A stretch of 64,000 nt of DNA from Pachypanchax playfairii (lineage: Eukaryota; Chordata; Actinopteri; Cyprinodontiformes; Aplocheilidae): contig SSNP01000080.1 in assembly GCA_006937955.1 (NCBI GenBank), forward strand, positions 2,472,439 to 2,536,438, read 5' to 3'. This document shows positions 1-12,484 of this stretch, in pieces; the first letter of the stretch is position 1, and each line of letters begins with the position of its first letter. The notes under the pieces are model-generated. The model did no database searches. It saw only the letters and a program-made list of their open reading frames with translations, and was not told the origin of the DNA. The position numbers and the translations under genes are program-made.

Positions 1-2229
1 TATTCAATGTTTTTTGTTCCTGATAATCTGATGATCAGTTTTTACAAAATTTCAGTGGGTTTCCATGCAGTAAGGCACACTAGCAAAAACAAGAAGGCTT
101 GTTTAAAAAGACTTTTCTTGATGCTTTAAACATTGTCAAACCCTTTTTTAATCCCACTGATTCTGAATGTGGAAGCCTGATTAAAAAAATTATCACTTGA
201 AACAAAAAACTTAAAATACTCACAATTCTAAAATGAAACGTAAACAAACCTCTTTACTGATCCTATATATTATGTGACAGCTGGATCTAAACTAAACCAC
301 AGCACACGTTTTTTTTCTAACGAGGAGGCATTTAAACTGGTTTGACTCCAGGATTGAATTCTTATCGGAGTCATTTAAGCTAGTGTGGACAGAATAAAGG
401 CCTAACCGATCCTCCATCACCTGACGGATTCTCTCATCCGGGAGGTGAAGCTACAGGCCACATGAGGCTCAGGTGGAACATATTGATACACTGGCGGGTC
501 TAGCTACATGCAAACACACAGTAAAATGTCAGAACGAAGCAGACCACTCACCGCAGCACTGCTACTCAGACGGGGCTCGTTTTTACTCACTTGCTCAGCC
601 AAAATCTGCCGGTTTTGGATTGCATTGTTCCGCATTAACAAGAAGGCATCGGTCAGACGCCTAGTGGCCATGACTGGCTTGCTTGTGCTCTAATTTAACC
701 CAGGACAAAGTGCGGATCAGTCGATGAAATCAAATTATGACATTAAATTACTAACGCGCTGCTCTCTTTAGCTTTACCTGCGATAAATGAGGGAAAACTC
801 GCGATACAGCGTCTACATCAAACGATTTGAATCATATCGATCTATTAAGTGCCTTCCACCTTCAAGTGGAAAAAAAACGAGAGTTTTCAAGTGAAATTTG
901 GGTTTGGAATGAAAATGGTAACGTTATTCCGCTTACAGAGAGCTACGGAAGTGAAAACGTAAACATCTGCGTAAGCGCTTCTTCTTCTACTGTTAATAAA
1001 CTGCACTGCAGCGAGTTCCCGCCCCCTTTCGACTGGTCAAAGATCACTTCTATTATTATTATTATTAGTAGTAGTAGTAATATTAAAAATTATGACGTTG
1101 ATGACAACAACAACAATAATAATAACAATAATAATCATTTTGTTATTTATTTCTGGTATGAAAAATGAGATCTCCCACCACAAATCATACACTATGATAT
1201 GTGCTTGTTTTATTTGTGATACCGGTTCTTTTGAGACAATTCCAAAGTTAATGTGTTCTGTTGTACCACTCTTTCTATTTTAGAAGTGAAATAATTGTTT
1301 TTTGGTTATTTTTTTACAGTCTTTACAATACAGTGTTCTGTAAATGTACAATTGTACAATAACTTAACTTAATTGCTTAACACCTTGTTCTCCTCCTTTT
1401 GTTTGATGTGTTTAAGGCACTTTATTTATATCACAACTCAATGGGAGCTTTTTCTATACAGACAATCAATATGATAATGAATGTTATGCAGTTTAATGGG
1501 CCAATGTACCCTGTCACTGAGAAAGATTGTTTTTTGGCCCTGGTATATTGCACTGTAATTAAAATATACAGTTATTAAGTCTGGGATAAAATATGATCGT
1601 TCTTCAAAGCAGCAACAACGTGTTTAAGTGAAAGTGAGGAAATTAGCACGAAGGATTTAATTTTGGATCCAGAGGGAAATTACATACAGACAGAGGAAAT
1701 ACAGTCAGCTGTGTTTACATTTTGGAGTAGGCTTATACAGAGTAAAAGGATGTGTACATGTAGACCAATGAATAAGATATGAAAATAAAATAAAAAGAAA
1801 TCTAAAAGCTTCATAAATTGCAAAAGGTCTAAATTTGTGTATCACTACTACGGAAAAATGAAAACAAGTTCATAATTCCTCCGTTTTTTCAAATTAATTT
1901 AGTATTTTGCATGATGTTTATGTCTCTTGTTTGAGCTATGAGACGAGGAGCTTTGGTTCTAATTGTTAAATGTAATTTTTGGTCAGTAATATGGAGAACC
2001 AGCTCAGACAGGACAGCACAGTGTGCGTTTGTTTGTGCGCCTACACGCATGGGCGGGGTGGTGCCACTAACTGTAATTATGTCGCCAAAAAGCTCCTCCT
2101 TCGTTCATTCTTAATCCCTCTGGCCATATCCGCTAATACTGCGGCTGAAATTCATCCACAAGTTGCAGGCAGCAGCCGTCTGAAACACACCAGAAGTCTG
2201 TCCTGATCCGCGTTTGGCACAAGTTTCAT
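1..2229. other. Upstream intergenic DNA, no confident gene
   Basis: No exon with recognisable protein similarity is visible on either strand. Bases 900-1040 are less AT-rich and carry an ETS-like CTTCCG motif on the minus strand and CCGCCCCC on the plus strand, so they could be the promoter or first exon of a leftward gene outside the window; this is weak. A trinucleotide microsatellite cluster lies at 1050-1135. The short open frames here have no coding signature that I recognise. Confidence 0.5.
1050..1135. repeat. Compound trinucleotide microsatellite (ATT, GTA, AAC/AAT)
   Basis: Runs of ATT (about 1050-1066), then GTA (1067-1079), then after about 25 bases mixed AAC/AAT units (about 1105-1134) are directly visible. 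The open frames across this block read only poly-N, poly-T or poly-I and are not genes. Confidence 0.9.
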
Positions 2230-2344
2230 CGACTTCTTGCGTGACCTGCAGGACAAGTGAAGGGGGGAAAAAAACTGGGAGGGTTTAGTTTCAGTCTCTC
2301 TTCCTGGCTGAACACCTGTTCAAGACTCTGAGCGCACCGACCCG
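2230..2344 (+). other. dgka: Probable non-coding first exon of dgka
   Basis: The sequence runs into a strong splice donor (GTAAGT) immediately after 2344. The next acceptor upstream of the dgka start codon is at 2847-2848, leaving only nine untranslated bases before the ATG. That arrangement implies a separate 5' untranslated exon, and this is the best candidate. The left boundary is a guess; transcript data would be needed to fix the start site. Confidence 0.45.
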
Positions 2345-2857
2345 GTAAGTTTAAAGGACCCAGGTTTGACATTATAATCCTCTCTGATGGATGATCGGTT
2401 TAATTGCTGATTTCTGTGTTGCTTTGAGTTGCTGAATGAGATAATGGGACATCACATTTGCCTGCCTACGTGCTGGTGCTGGTCTGCTTTTTTGTTCTGT
2501 TGACATTTAATATTGTAACTATAGACAGACAATCAGTAACATCCATCCTGCTGAATCAATACTTCTAGTTTGGCGTCTTGTCAGCTCTTCAGATTTAATC
2601 CTGAACCTCGATCATTTAACCTTTTTAAATTTTGCACATTTCTAAATAAGCCATAATGTATTATCCACAAACATGAATTTAAAGGAAGGTGTGTTTGAAC
2701 CACTGGAATGGAGATAAACCAGTTTATGATACAGGCGATAGCTCCGTTTCAGTATCTTCTTTCCTGGTTTAGGCTGTTTTTGTCTGCATTTGTCTCAACA
2801 GTCCTCTTTGTGAGTGTCTTCTCATCATTGTCTCATTTTGTCTTGCAGCTGATCAGC

Positions 2858-5800
2858 ATGGCCTCGTCTGATGACACAGAAGGAGCTCTGACTCCTGTTG
2901 ACTTTATCCAGCTGCAGCATTACATGGAAGGTGATTTCCCTCTTCACATCAATCCTTTGGTTCATTAGTACAAACTGCTGAAGGGGAGTTTTTAAGTTCC
3001 TTTGAAACTTCCTTTTAGTTGCAAAACCTGAAATCAGCAAGAACCCGAACTTTACATAAAACAGTTAAAATGAATTCAGCTTTACAAGCTGCAGCGGAAA
3101 AATGCAACATCCATGTCAGTCCATCGTTAAGCATGATTTAAAAAGTGCTCATGTGTATAAAAACTCAGTTTTTATTCCTCTGCAGGACATAAAACAAATT
3201 TTGTTGAGAACATGTTTATAAGTAATAAGATTTAAAACACTGAGTATTTTTAAAACAGTGACTTCACAGTGTGATTTTTACTGTAAAAAACAAACAAACT
3301 GAATAATACTGTAAAAAAAAACACAAATACAGAATTTAACTTACAGCTTAATCTGTAGTTTCAGAGAATAAAAATAGAGCGAATATCTAAAGACTGAGTA
3401 AGATAAGACGATCAGCACGAGAGTCAAAGTCTAATGAGAACCAGACTCATCGACACACCTTGATCTGTCAGATTTGTTCTTTTGTCACTTCAGCTGATCA
3501 GATTTCAGTATTTGTCACTTTACAAGAGAGAGAACAGCCTCAGTGGACACCAGGGTTGCTGGACTGAGTGAACTATAAACACAACAAAGTTCTCTGAATA
3601 GTTTTAAAACCAGCTTTTAAACGTGAGAGCGTGCCGATGTTCAGGAACCAGAACTAATGCAGAGTTTTATGAACGTGCTGACAGGAAATAAAAAGTGGCG
3701 ATAGGCTAAAAATACTCAGTCCATTTAAAGGCTTTGAAAGAAATGAAATGGGTTTGTAGGCTTTTAGTGTTTGGGGGTGGAGAGTATTTACACATGGGAT
3801 AATGGATGAATAGATAATTACTTGTGCATGTGGTTCATTCTTGATCTGCGAGAGCCGCTGCTTTGTGTTACCTCCGATTCCAGAACCGGGACTTAAAGGT
3901 TAAACCATACAGCGCATTCGTGTCCTCACTTAGCAGTAATCCTCATCTTTAACTGTGTCTCTAATGTGTTTTTAATATTTTACCAGCAGTTAGGTTCACT
4001 GGTATTTGTATTGTGCTATTTGGTTCTTTAAGTTTGCCATTTTTAACATCTCTGATGTTTCCTCTGCAGAAAGCAATCTGAGGGTGAAAGATGTGATAAA
4101 GGAGTTTCATCCTGGAGGTCGTCTGTCCAAACATACGTCTGGAGAGGTAACTCATGCAATCTACATAGAAAGATACTTTCTGAACTTTCAGAAAATATGT
4201 TTTTTTGAAAATAGTGACATTACGTCCTATTTTCTTCTAACTACCGGTATAAAGATCTGGGGTACTGATTAGCAGGTTCTTGAAGGTCCAGCACTATCAA
4301 GCTGCCTCGCTGGAGCTCTTGAGCAAGGCCTTTAACACTGGGCTCAAACCTAAGCTCTGAATCACCTGAGATATAATAGTTAGAAATCCTGTTATAATTT
4401 TAACAAAATATTTCCCTCTCCAAAGAAACGTGCTGTGGACGTCTTCTTTTAAACTCGAGTAAATATTAATTTGTGACTCATTTAATTTTAGAAAAGTGTG
4501 TCTTTTCACGTGACTTGTTTACTTGTTTAACAATAAAAACAGAAATGCAATTGGGGAAAAAAATGTGGGAAACTTTGTCTCAACTGGAGCATTAATGACT
4601 GTTAGTAGACAGATCAAACAGCCCCCAATCCCTTCTTCACCTGAGCTTCATGAGACACTTCCTAATGTCCTGACATCTGGAAAAAGATCCTCAGTCAAAT
4701 CAAGAACAACTAGAGAGAAAGTGCAACACTTTGTGGCACCGATTCTAAAAGTATTTCTCTGAGATTTTGGTCTGTATTGACACGATGGCATCATGCAGTC
4801 GGCTGCACATCCATGATGCAAACCTGGACTGAGATTGAACAGATGCTCCTGCTGGGGAGTTGTATTTTCTAACATATTGTGTATAAAACAACACATTTTG
4901 TTATACTTGCTTTATTGCACATATTTGAGAATATTTCTGCTTTTGATTTTCCATATTCAGTTTACAACTTGAGTTTTATCAGTTGTCCTCGTATCTTTGG
5001 GCTCGAGTACCGAAGAAGATGCCAAAACATGTTGAAAATGGAGTCTTTATTATTTGAACATGTTCTTCTAGGTATTTGTTTTAAAAGAATGAATCTTTCT
5101 CTCCAGTGCCTTGATGCTGCGGGTTTCTGTGTCTTCCTGAAGACCTACTTAGAGGTGGATGACTTCCCTGCAGATTTCTGCCAACGCCTTTTTCGCTATT
5201 TTCAACATGCGGAGCAGGATGGGTCCACAGATAGCCCTCTCCCCAAAGGAGGTAAAATATCTGAAACACCTGCAGTCCTTTTACCTCACGCAGCAGAGAG
5301 AGTTAAAGTAATTTCTGCAGTAGTAGCTTATCTGTGTGGGAGCCGCGGGGCTTCCTGAAGGGAACGCTACAAAGGCGGTTTGTTTGACACCCCCACCTTC
5401 TTTTCTGTTGATGTTATTTGATGGTGGTGAGTTGCAGGAATGTAGGTGTAGCTTTAGGAAGTGAACTCGTTCTAAAAGCAAAACTGTAATGAAATCTTTG
5501 TCTTTATTCTGCAGAAGAATCTTCATCCTGCTGATATAAAGTTATTAGATGCAATAAAAGTGCAGAGTTTGGTCAGCGGATGTTTGTATTACAGGTGGAG
5601 TGTTTCTTCGTGATGTATCCTGTTACTTCTCAGTGCTGGAGGAGGGACAGCCACGCGAGAAGCTTGAATGTTGGTTCACTTTATCTTTTCATTCATGTCT
5701 GATGGATAATTGATCAATAAACAGATGATCACTGGCTGACTTTGTTTGGTTCTAGTTACCTTTAAACTCTACGACAATGATGGCAATGGATTCTTGGACA

Positions 5801-8800
5801 GTTCTGTAAGTTTCTCAGAGTTGCTGACTGGTTTTTTATGTACAACTTCAAGTGTAAACAAGACTTCTGCTTGTAAATGTAATTAAAACATGGAAAACCA
5901 CTCAGTGCGTGTCATTTAATATTCCTGTTTTGTGAGTTCTGCTCACAGCATATATATGTTTACAGACTTTTGTGCACAATGATGAAGACTGATATGATCA
6001 CTTCCACATTTACAAGAACTCTGTTGTCTCTCCTCCAGGAAGTGGATCGTATCATCAACCAGATGATGAGAGCTGCTGATTACCTGGGCTGGGATGTGAC
6101 TGAACTCAGACCAGTATGAGCTTAAACATTTTATTAAATCTCAGAATTAAGGCTGTGAGATGTTTAGGAACTAAGAGATGCAAATAAATGGTTTGGACAG
6201 GTGCTGAAAGACATGATGACTGCAATAGATGTGGATGGTAGTGAGACCGTCACGCTGGAGGAGTGGGTGAAAGGAGGCATGACCAATATACCTTTACTTG
6301 TTCTGCTTGGACTGAAGGTAAACATGAAAAAAATCAACTTTTTACAGTTTTTTTTTTTTGGTTCCTAACACTGATTATTGTTCTTTTGTCTCAGATGACA
6401 GAGAAGGACGGGCAACATATTTGGAGGTTGAAGCATTTTAACAAGCCGACTTACTGTAATGTGTGTGAGAACATGCTGCTTGGCCTTGGAAAGCAGGGAC
6501 TCTGCTGCAACTGTAAGATCTCACTGCTGCCACCAGGGGGCACCCGTACACACTGTGCAATGCGCAGATGAACTGGGGCAGAAAGGCCACGTGCAGTTTT
6601 ACACAGTTTTTTTTTTCCTTGGAAGTATTAAACAATGTTCGTTTTTAATAAAAAACATTGTTTATTTACTTTTCTTATTGTTTTTCTTCTTCCAGGCTGC
6701 AGGTACACTGTTCACAACCAGTGTGCCAACAAGAACGTTGAACCCTGCGCTCGCACCTTTGTTAAATCCAAAGATGATACTGGTGTAAGGAACACAATGA
6801 TTCTTTTTCATTTGCACTTCCTTCAGCTGGTTTAGTCTTATTTCTGCTTTTCAGATTACAGGCAAATTAAACTTGGATGTCACGAATGTGTTTAAGAGAA
6901 CACTTCACTTTTTTTCCATTTAATTTTTCAAACCACCATTGACCAAATGACAGTAAATACTTTAACTACAGGGAATATTACATCGCATTAGTGAGTAAGT
7001 GCAACCCATCAGTGTTTTTTAAGTGCGGATTACAGCTGGCAAAGTCTGCTCTGTGCATCTGTTAGATGTCCCAGTTCTGCACATGCACAGACAATACTCA
7101 ATCTCCTTTCCAGTTTCAGGGCCGCAACTTAGAGTTTGACAACATTTTGTTGTGGATCACAACAATGAGTGGACTAGATTTCCTTTGCTTTAAGCAGATG
7201 TTTGGGTACATAACGTTTAAGGATATTTTATCTGCAGATGCCCATCTGTCAGCTGATGTTTACGGAAAATATTATAAATCCAAGGTCGTCTGTGACCTCC
7301 ACATCTGCTTTGGAGGAGACTGTCATCTGTACAAATTATTTTAAAGTCAACATTATCATGATGCTCTCATTCAGAGAGGGTTTTTTTTAGTCTATTTTCT
7401 TTATTTTATTAAACCATATATAAAGTTGTTAGTTGCTGTGAGATAAGATCTCTTTTTAATCTCCTGTTTATTTCAGAAAGCGACTCACGACTGGATCAAA
7501 GCGGACTGTAACTCCTCTAAGTGTCAGGTCTGCTTCAAGAAGATCAAAACTTTAGAAGGGAAGCACTGTGTGTGGTGTCAAGAAATGGTAAGGAACTCAG
7601 ATATTTTTTTCTGGATGAATATGTACTGAGCTGTAGAATGAAATGACCTCTGATCACATAATATTTAAATTTTTAGCGTCATGAATACTGTGTCGTTACT
7701 GGTTTATCAAAATGTGACTGCGGGCCTCTGAAGGACCATATTTTGCCTCCATGGGCCATTTATACTGTTTCTAAGGTAACTATGAATCCCAAAATGCGGT
7801 TTAAATACTTTTTTTTACATTTTAGGAAGAGTGTTTGTGAATTGTTGGTCTGTTTGGTTTCTTTTTTCCAGCAGGAGAAGGACACCAACTTGTTAAATGT
7901 CACTCCTGATGGTCACATCCTGCAGGTCTGTCACTGTTCAAACCTTCAAACCTTTTTTTTTTTACATATTTACATCTGTACATTAATTATCTCATCCATT
8001 GCGTTTGGTATTCAGCAAAAGTTCCGTAAGACCTGTCGCTAACTCTATTTATAATACTTTTTATTCTATTACAATATTTTGTCAGTATTTAATTGCTTTA
8101 AGGAACATTTTGTTTAAAACACATTTTGTTTCTTTCTAACACAGATCCTTACTTTTGTTGTCTTGTTCATGTCTCTTATGTATCAATTAAAAAAAAAATC
8201 TTTATAATAAATATCCATATAATTGTTTGTATGTTTAAATTTTTCAGCACATAAACATATGGAGATAAAAGGCAACATTTATGTGTATATATTTTTCAAA
8301 AAGAAAAAGTTATGTCGAACTCACAGGATTTTAATCTGGGATTATTTTTCCAGACTGCTGCTATACCAGACACTCATCCTTTGCTGGTGTTTGTGAACCC
8401 TAAAAGTGGGGGGAAGCAGGGAGAACGGTAAGAAGCTCAGACCCTGATCTCTGAGTTTTTATGTGGCAATACTAACAGTCCTGTTTTTAGTTTTTCCTGT
8501 TTGTGTTTCCATGCAGAGTGCTCAGGAAGTTTCAGGGCCTGCTGAATCCACGTCAGGTGTACAATTTGTCTAATGGAGGTCCTGCTCCAGGGTAATGACA
8601 GAGTTTAATCAATATATCATTAAAGGGACTTAAGGCAAGATTTGTGAAAAACTACACATGCATTTCCAGTTTATTCAATGCTAATGGGTCATGAAGCATT
8701 AAAAACCCAAAATAACGAGGCCATCCGCATATATGTCTGTTGCCTTGGAAACGCTGTGTGCTACATAATGCGCTGCAGTTCGACCTCCGAATTTCCCGCG

Positions 8801-11800
8801 CAGTTGTAGTGATGTGACGTAAATTGACGCTGCATGCGCGTTGCCGACACCTCTTGAACAGGAAGAACATGCCGCCGTGGACTTGGATTCAAACACTGAA
8901 GGTATACTTATGGATGTTTCTGCAGCCATCAAACGACCTGCATCCACTCTCACCCCCCAAAAAAGTGGCACCACGAAGAAAAAAAAGACTTTATCAGCAG
9001 CATCTCGTGAGTCTAAAAAAAAATGACCGAAGCCGGGCAGGCACCCGCATAAATATTGGATATGCGTTCGGTTCATGGAGGGAACGTCAGCTGCATTTGG
9101 GAGTGAAAACGGATGCTGACATGGCTCATTTCCTTGTGACCAGGTGAGAAAACATTATAGGTCGTGTTTAGAGCCTGATACAGTATGAAAATGATGAGAT
9201 CAAATCAAATAACAGAGTGGAGAGACCTGACGTGAAGTATGTTAGCATCCCCGGTGCAGTGCTGTGAAGACGAACAGTCTGTAAAGTGTCTGTGCGCGCT
9301 CCCGTGCCGGCTTGGCTGGTGGCTGCAGTTAGCCACAGCTCCTGTCGCGGCAGCACTGAGTCAGATTTTGTAAAGCTGCCTTAAGTCCCTTTAAAGTTAT
9401 TGATTTAATTAAAGTCAAAGGTTTAATGAATGCTCACCTTGTTGTTTTTTGCAGGCTACACTTGTTCAGAAATCTAACTCAGTACAGGATTTTGGTTTGT
9501 GGAGGAGACGGGACAGTCGGGTGGCTCCTGGATGCTATAGGTACTGCACATTGTTCTGAGTTTCAGAGAGTAGACAGAAATGAACATCTGTAGAGTTAAA
9601 GAAAAAAAGACATTTTTGTGATCACAGACAAAGCAGAGCTCAAGAAGTGCCCTCCAGTTGCTGTCCTGCCTCTGGGCACGGGGAACGACATGGCTCGCTG
9701 CCTGCGCTGGGGAGGAGGTACAACATTCAAACGCAACCTCTAACAAAGAGTTTATAACTTAAGTATTGGCGGTAAACTGGTTAAATCATTGTGTTTTTCT
9801 GTTGTAATCCCTCGGAAGGATATGAAGGATCTGATCTGACGGAAATCCTGAAGGAGATAGTGGACAGTGAGGTGATTCCTCTGGATCGCTGGAGCATCCA
9901 GGTGATTCCAAACGACCCTCAAGAGGCTGGAGACCCTGTACCCTATCAAATCATTAACAACTACTTCTCTATTGGAGTGGTGAGTCACTGAATCAGCAGC
10001 GAGGACATTAAACATCATTATTTATTCCCTCCTTCAAACACTACTATTTACGCACAAATAGACATGTTGTTTAAGATCCGTCTGTTTGTGATTGTTTGTG
10101 GGACGCAGGACGCTTCGATTGCTCATCGTTTTCACTCTATGAGAGAGAAACATCCCCAGAGGTTCAACAGCAGGTGAGAAGTCACATATAAAATGATTAA
10201 TTATATTTATTACCATCACTTCCTCCTGGAATCTGTATAACTTTCATATTTCCAGTGATCTTTACTTTAACCAATGAAGCTCCACAATCATCGAACAAAC
10301 ACGAGTTGTTTTAAGTGTCATCTCTTTTGCCCCGCCCATTAAACAAGCCTCCTGTCATGACTTTTGGAAACCTTTAGAGCATCAGCTTTCAAGCTGTACT
10401 GACCTTAAATGATGAAAACAAGTATTTAAAGCAGTCTCAGGCCAAATATTTCAATTGATCATAATTGTATTCATTATTTAATATCAATAGTTGTCATTGC
10501 AACTGACCCTCTAAATAATAAAAGTAAGTGAAACAAACATTTTGATAGAAAGTTTAACTTTTTTTTATCTAACTTTTTCCCCAGAACGAAGAACAAGTTA
10601 AGGTATTTGGAGTTTGCTACTTCGGAGTCCATCTCTGCGTCCTGCAAGAAGCTGGAAGAGTGTCTCGTCATTGAGGTTACAATCTTTTCTTCTTCGTGTC
10701 TCTTTCGTTATTTTGTGGTTTTAATGTTCTAATGTTGTTTGCGATGACAGTGCTGTGGAAAACGTCTCAACCTGAACAACGTGTCTCTAGAGGGAGTAGC
10801 TATCCTCAACATACCCAGCATGCACGGTGGCTCCAACCTGTGGGGGGAATCCAAAAAGTCTGACAGCCAGCCTAAGGCGGCACATGGGGAGGGGATCACT
10901 GAACCCGAACTTCTAAAAACAGTCCTACAAGGTAAATATTAGTTTTTTTCCTGCAATATTTCTAACTCAGAGAGTCTACCATCACCATTCTGTCTGTTTT
11001 ATGATATGAATTATTAACTCTTTAAACTGATTTCCTTAATCCTCAGATATAAGCGATAAGCGTTTTGAAGTTGTCGGGTTGGAAGGAGCCTTAGAGATGG
11101 GACAGATCTACACTAAACTGAAGAGTGCTGGGCACAGACTGGCACAGACCTCCCAAATTACCATCAGGTTGACAACTTTTACCTACAACTATAACACAAA
11201 ATGATGAGATGACTCGTCAGTTCAAACAAAATCTACAGCCTTAAATCAACATAATGACTTAAAACCCAGTTTACACAAGCTGCATGTGGTTAAATTTAAC
11301 TTCTCAGAGGACGTTATCTGGTCCATTTCACTTATATTTGTTGGTTTAGGTACACAGATATTTTCTTTTACATTGTTTATGTAAGGTAAAGTAATATTTT
11401 AGTATAATAATCTGCGTTTGATTCCCATATGCAGGACAACCAAAGCTCTGCCCATGCAGATTGATGGGGAACCCTGGATGCAGCCTCCTTGTACTGTAAG
11501 TGTTTATGAACAGCCAGACATTGTATATGTCATTTATAGAATACAACGTGAAAAACAACACCATGTGCAACAGTTTGAACTGATGCATACATCTTTTTCG
11601 ATTGGTCTAGTCACAGTGTCAATATTTGCAAACTAGCAGACTTTGGCACATGTTTGTAACGACACTGAGTCAGGGCTGGTCTGGTGTTGAATCAATAAGG
11701 ATTCTATACATTTACTCAGTCTTTTCTTGAAGTCGTGTGGTTTTTCACATAAAATTGCCTTTTTTTTTGCATGTTTTTGCTATAATTTATATATTTGTCA

Positions 11801-12484
11801 ACTGTGAACTTTTTAGAAATTAACATTAAGAAATGTCATTTCCAGTTTTACAGTCTAATTTTCTAAGTAACAGTGAACTGGCTATAGTTATTATTACAAG
11901 TGAAAAGACACGATAATTAAGTGGTTTCTTAATACCCATGATCTAACTACAACAGTAATGTCAAATAAATACATGTGAATGGCCTCAGATTTTCTGAAGT
12001 GGGGTTTTGTGGAAAATTATGAATAACTATTATCTTTTCCTGTTGCAGGTAGTTCTTTGTGTTCCCTTAATTTGGAGAAATAGAGAGTAATTCTGATTGG
12101 ATTGACAAGCTAAGGGTTAATGAGCAGGGCCAATTAAGACCAAATTGGATTGCTGTCATCTTAAAACACCTGGATCAACCAGCTGTAGTACTTCCTGCCC
12201 TGCCCTTGCTGATAACTGACAGCTGTAATGGTTTATAAAATAATATTTACATGAAATGTTTCAGATTAGAGTAGGTTTAAAACAGAAGCAGTCCACATTT
12301 ATTTAGCTTTTAGCTTGTCATTCCAATCTAAGAAAATCTCAGTTTCTCTAAACTGACAAACATGTAAAATTTATCGTTAACCCTGATTTTTGATTAATTT
12401 TAGATCCACGTGACCCACAAGAACCAAGCTAACATGCTAATGGCTCCACCAACCAAAGCATCTGGCTTCTTTCACCTGAAGTAA
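2858..12484 (+). CDS. dgka: Diacylglycerol kinase alpha
   Basis: Type I diacylglycerol kinase, which phosphorylates diacylglycerol to phosphatidic acid at membranes and so ends DAG signalling. Coding exons: 2858-2930, 4070-4146, 5107-5251, 5756-5805, 6039-6113, 6201-6317, 6395-6512, 6696-6784, 7477-7587, 7677-7775, 7872-7925, 8354-8427, 8517-8591, 9455-9540, 9628-9717, 9819-9979, 10109-10173, 10585-10675, 10751-10931, 11047-11167, 11435-11495, 12404-12484. They join without a frame break to 697 codons plus stop (human about 735). Domains in order: RVH-type N-terminus (SPVDFIQLQHYME-like), two EF-hands (loops DNDGNGFLDSSE near residue 105 and DVDGSETVTLEE near 150), two C1 zinc domains (about 187-245 and 251-318), the catalytic domain starting LLVFVNPKSGGKQG near 344 with the glycine-rich CGGDGTVGW near 400, and the accessory domain to the C-terminus. 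Exon 11 has a tandem NAGNAG acceptor. A transposon sits in the intron 8592-9454. Confidence 0.97.
8620..9394 (+). mobile_element. DNA transposon with 18-bp inverted ends inside a dgka intron
   Basis: The left end reads TTAAAGGGACTTAAGGCA (8620-8637) and the right end (9377-9394) is its exact reverse complement. The target duplication may be TA or TTAA, because the outermost bases are themselves palindromic. The interior is much richer in CpG and GC than the surrounding intron. It contains an exon-like ORF (about 8841-9147) with a Lys-rich stretch followed, after a one-base shift in an A-run, by a TRINIGYAFGSWRE segment that ends at a splice donor (GTGAGA at 9145). This RT-R-hydrophobic-N-I-G-x-A-F-x-x-W-R type segment is, from memory, common in fish transposon-linked proteins. 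No transposase is visible, so the copy is probably non-autonomous. Superfamily not assigned. Confidence 0.8.
8841..9147 (+). pseudogene. Exon-like ORF carried by the intronic transposon
   Basis: An open frame runs to a TGA at 9024-9026 just after a stretch of A residues. The next frame, from the A-run on, continues as a coherent basic domain (KNDRSRAGTRINIG, then AFGSWRERQLHLGVKTDADMAHF) up to a splice donor at 9145. I infer that a one-base slip in the A-run broke a single ancestral exon. There is no ATG in frame at the start (the frame opens at a TTG), and nothing suggests host use. Its function is unknown. Confidence 0.45.

Noticed and set aside
4879..5358. 159-codon frame around dgka exon 3
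   Set aside because: Only 5107-5251 is exon, flanked by a good acceptor and donor; the rest is intron read-through.
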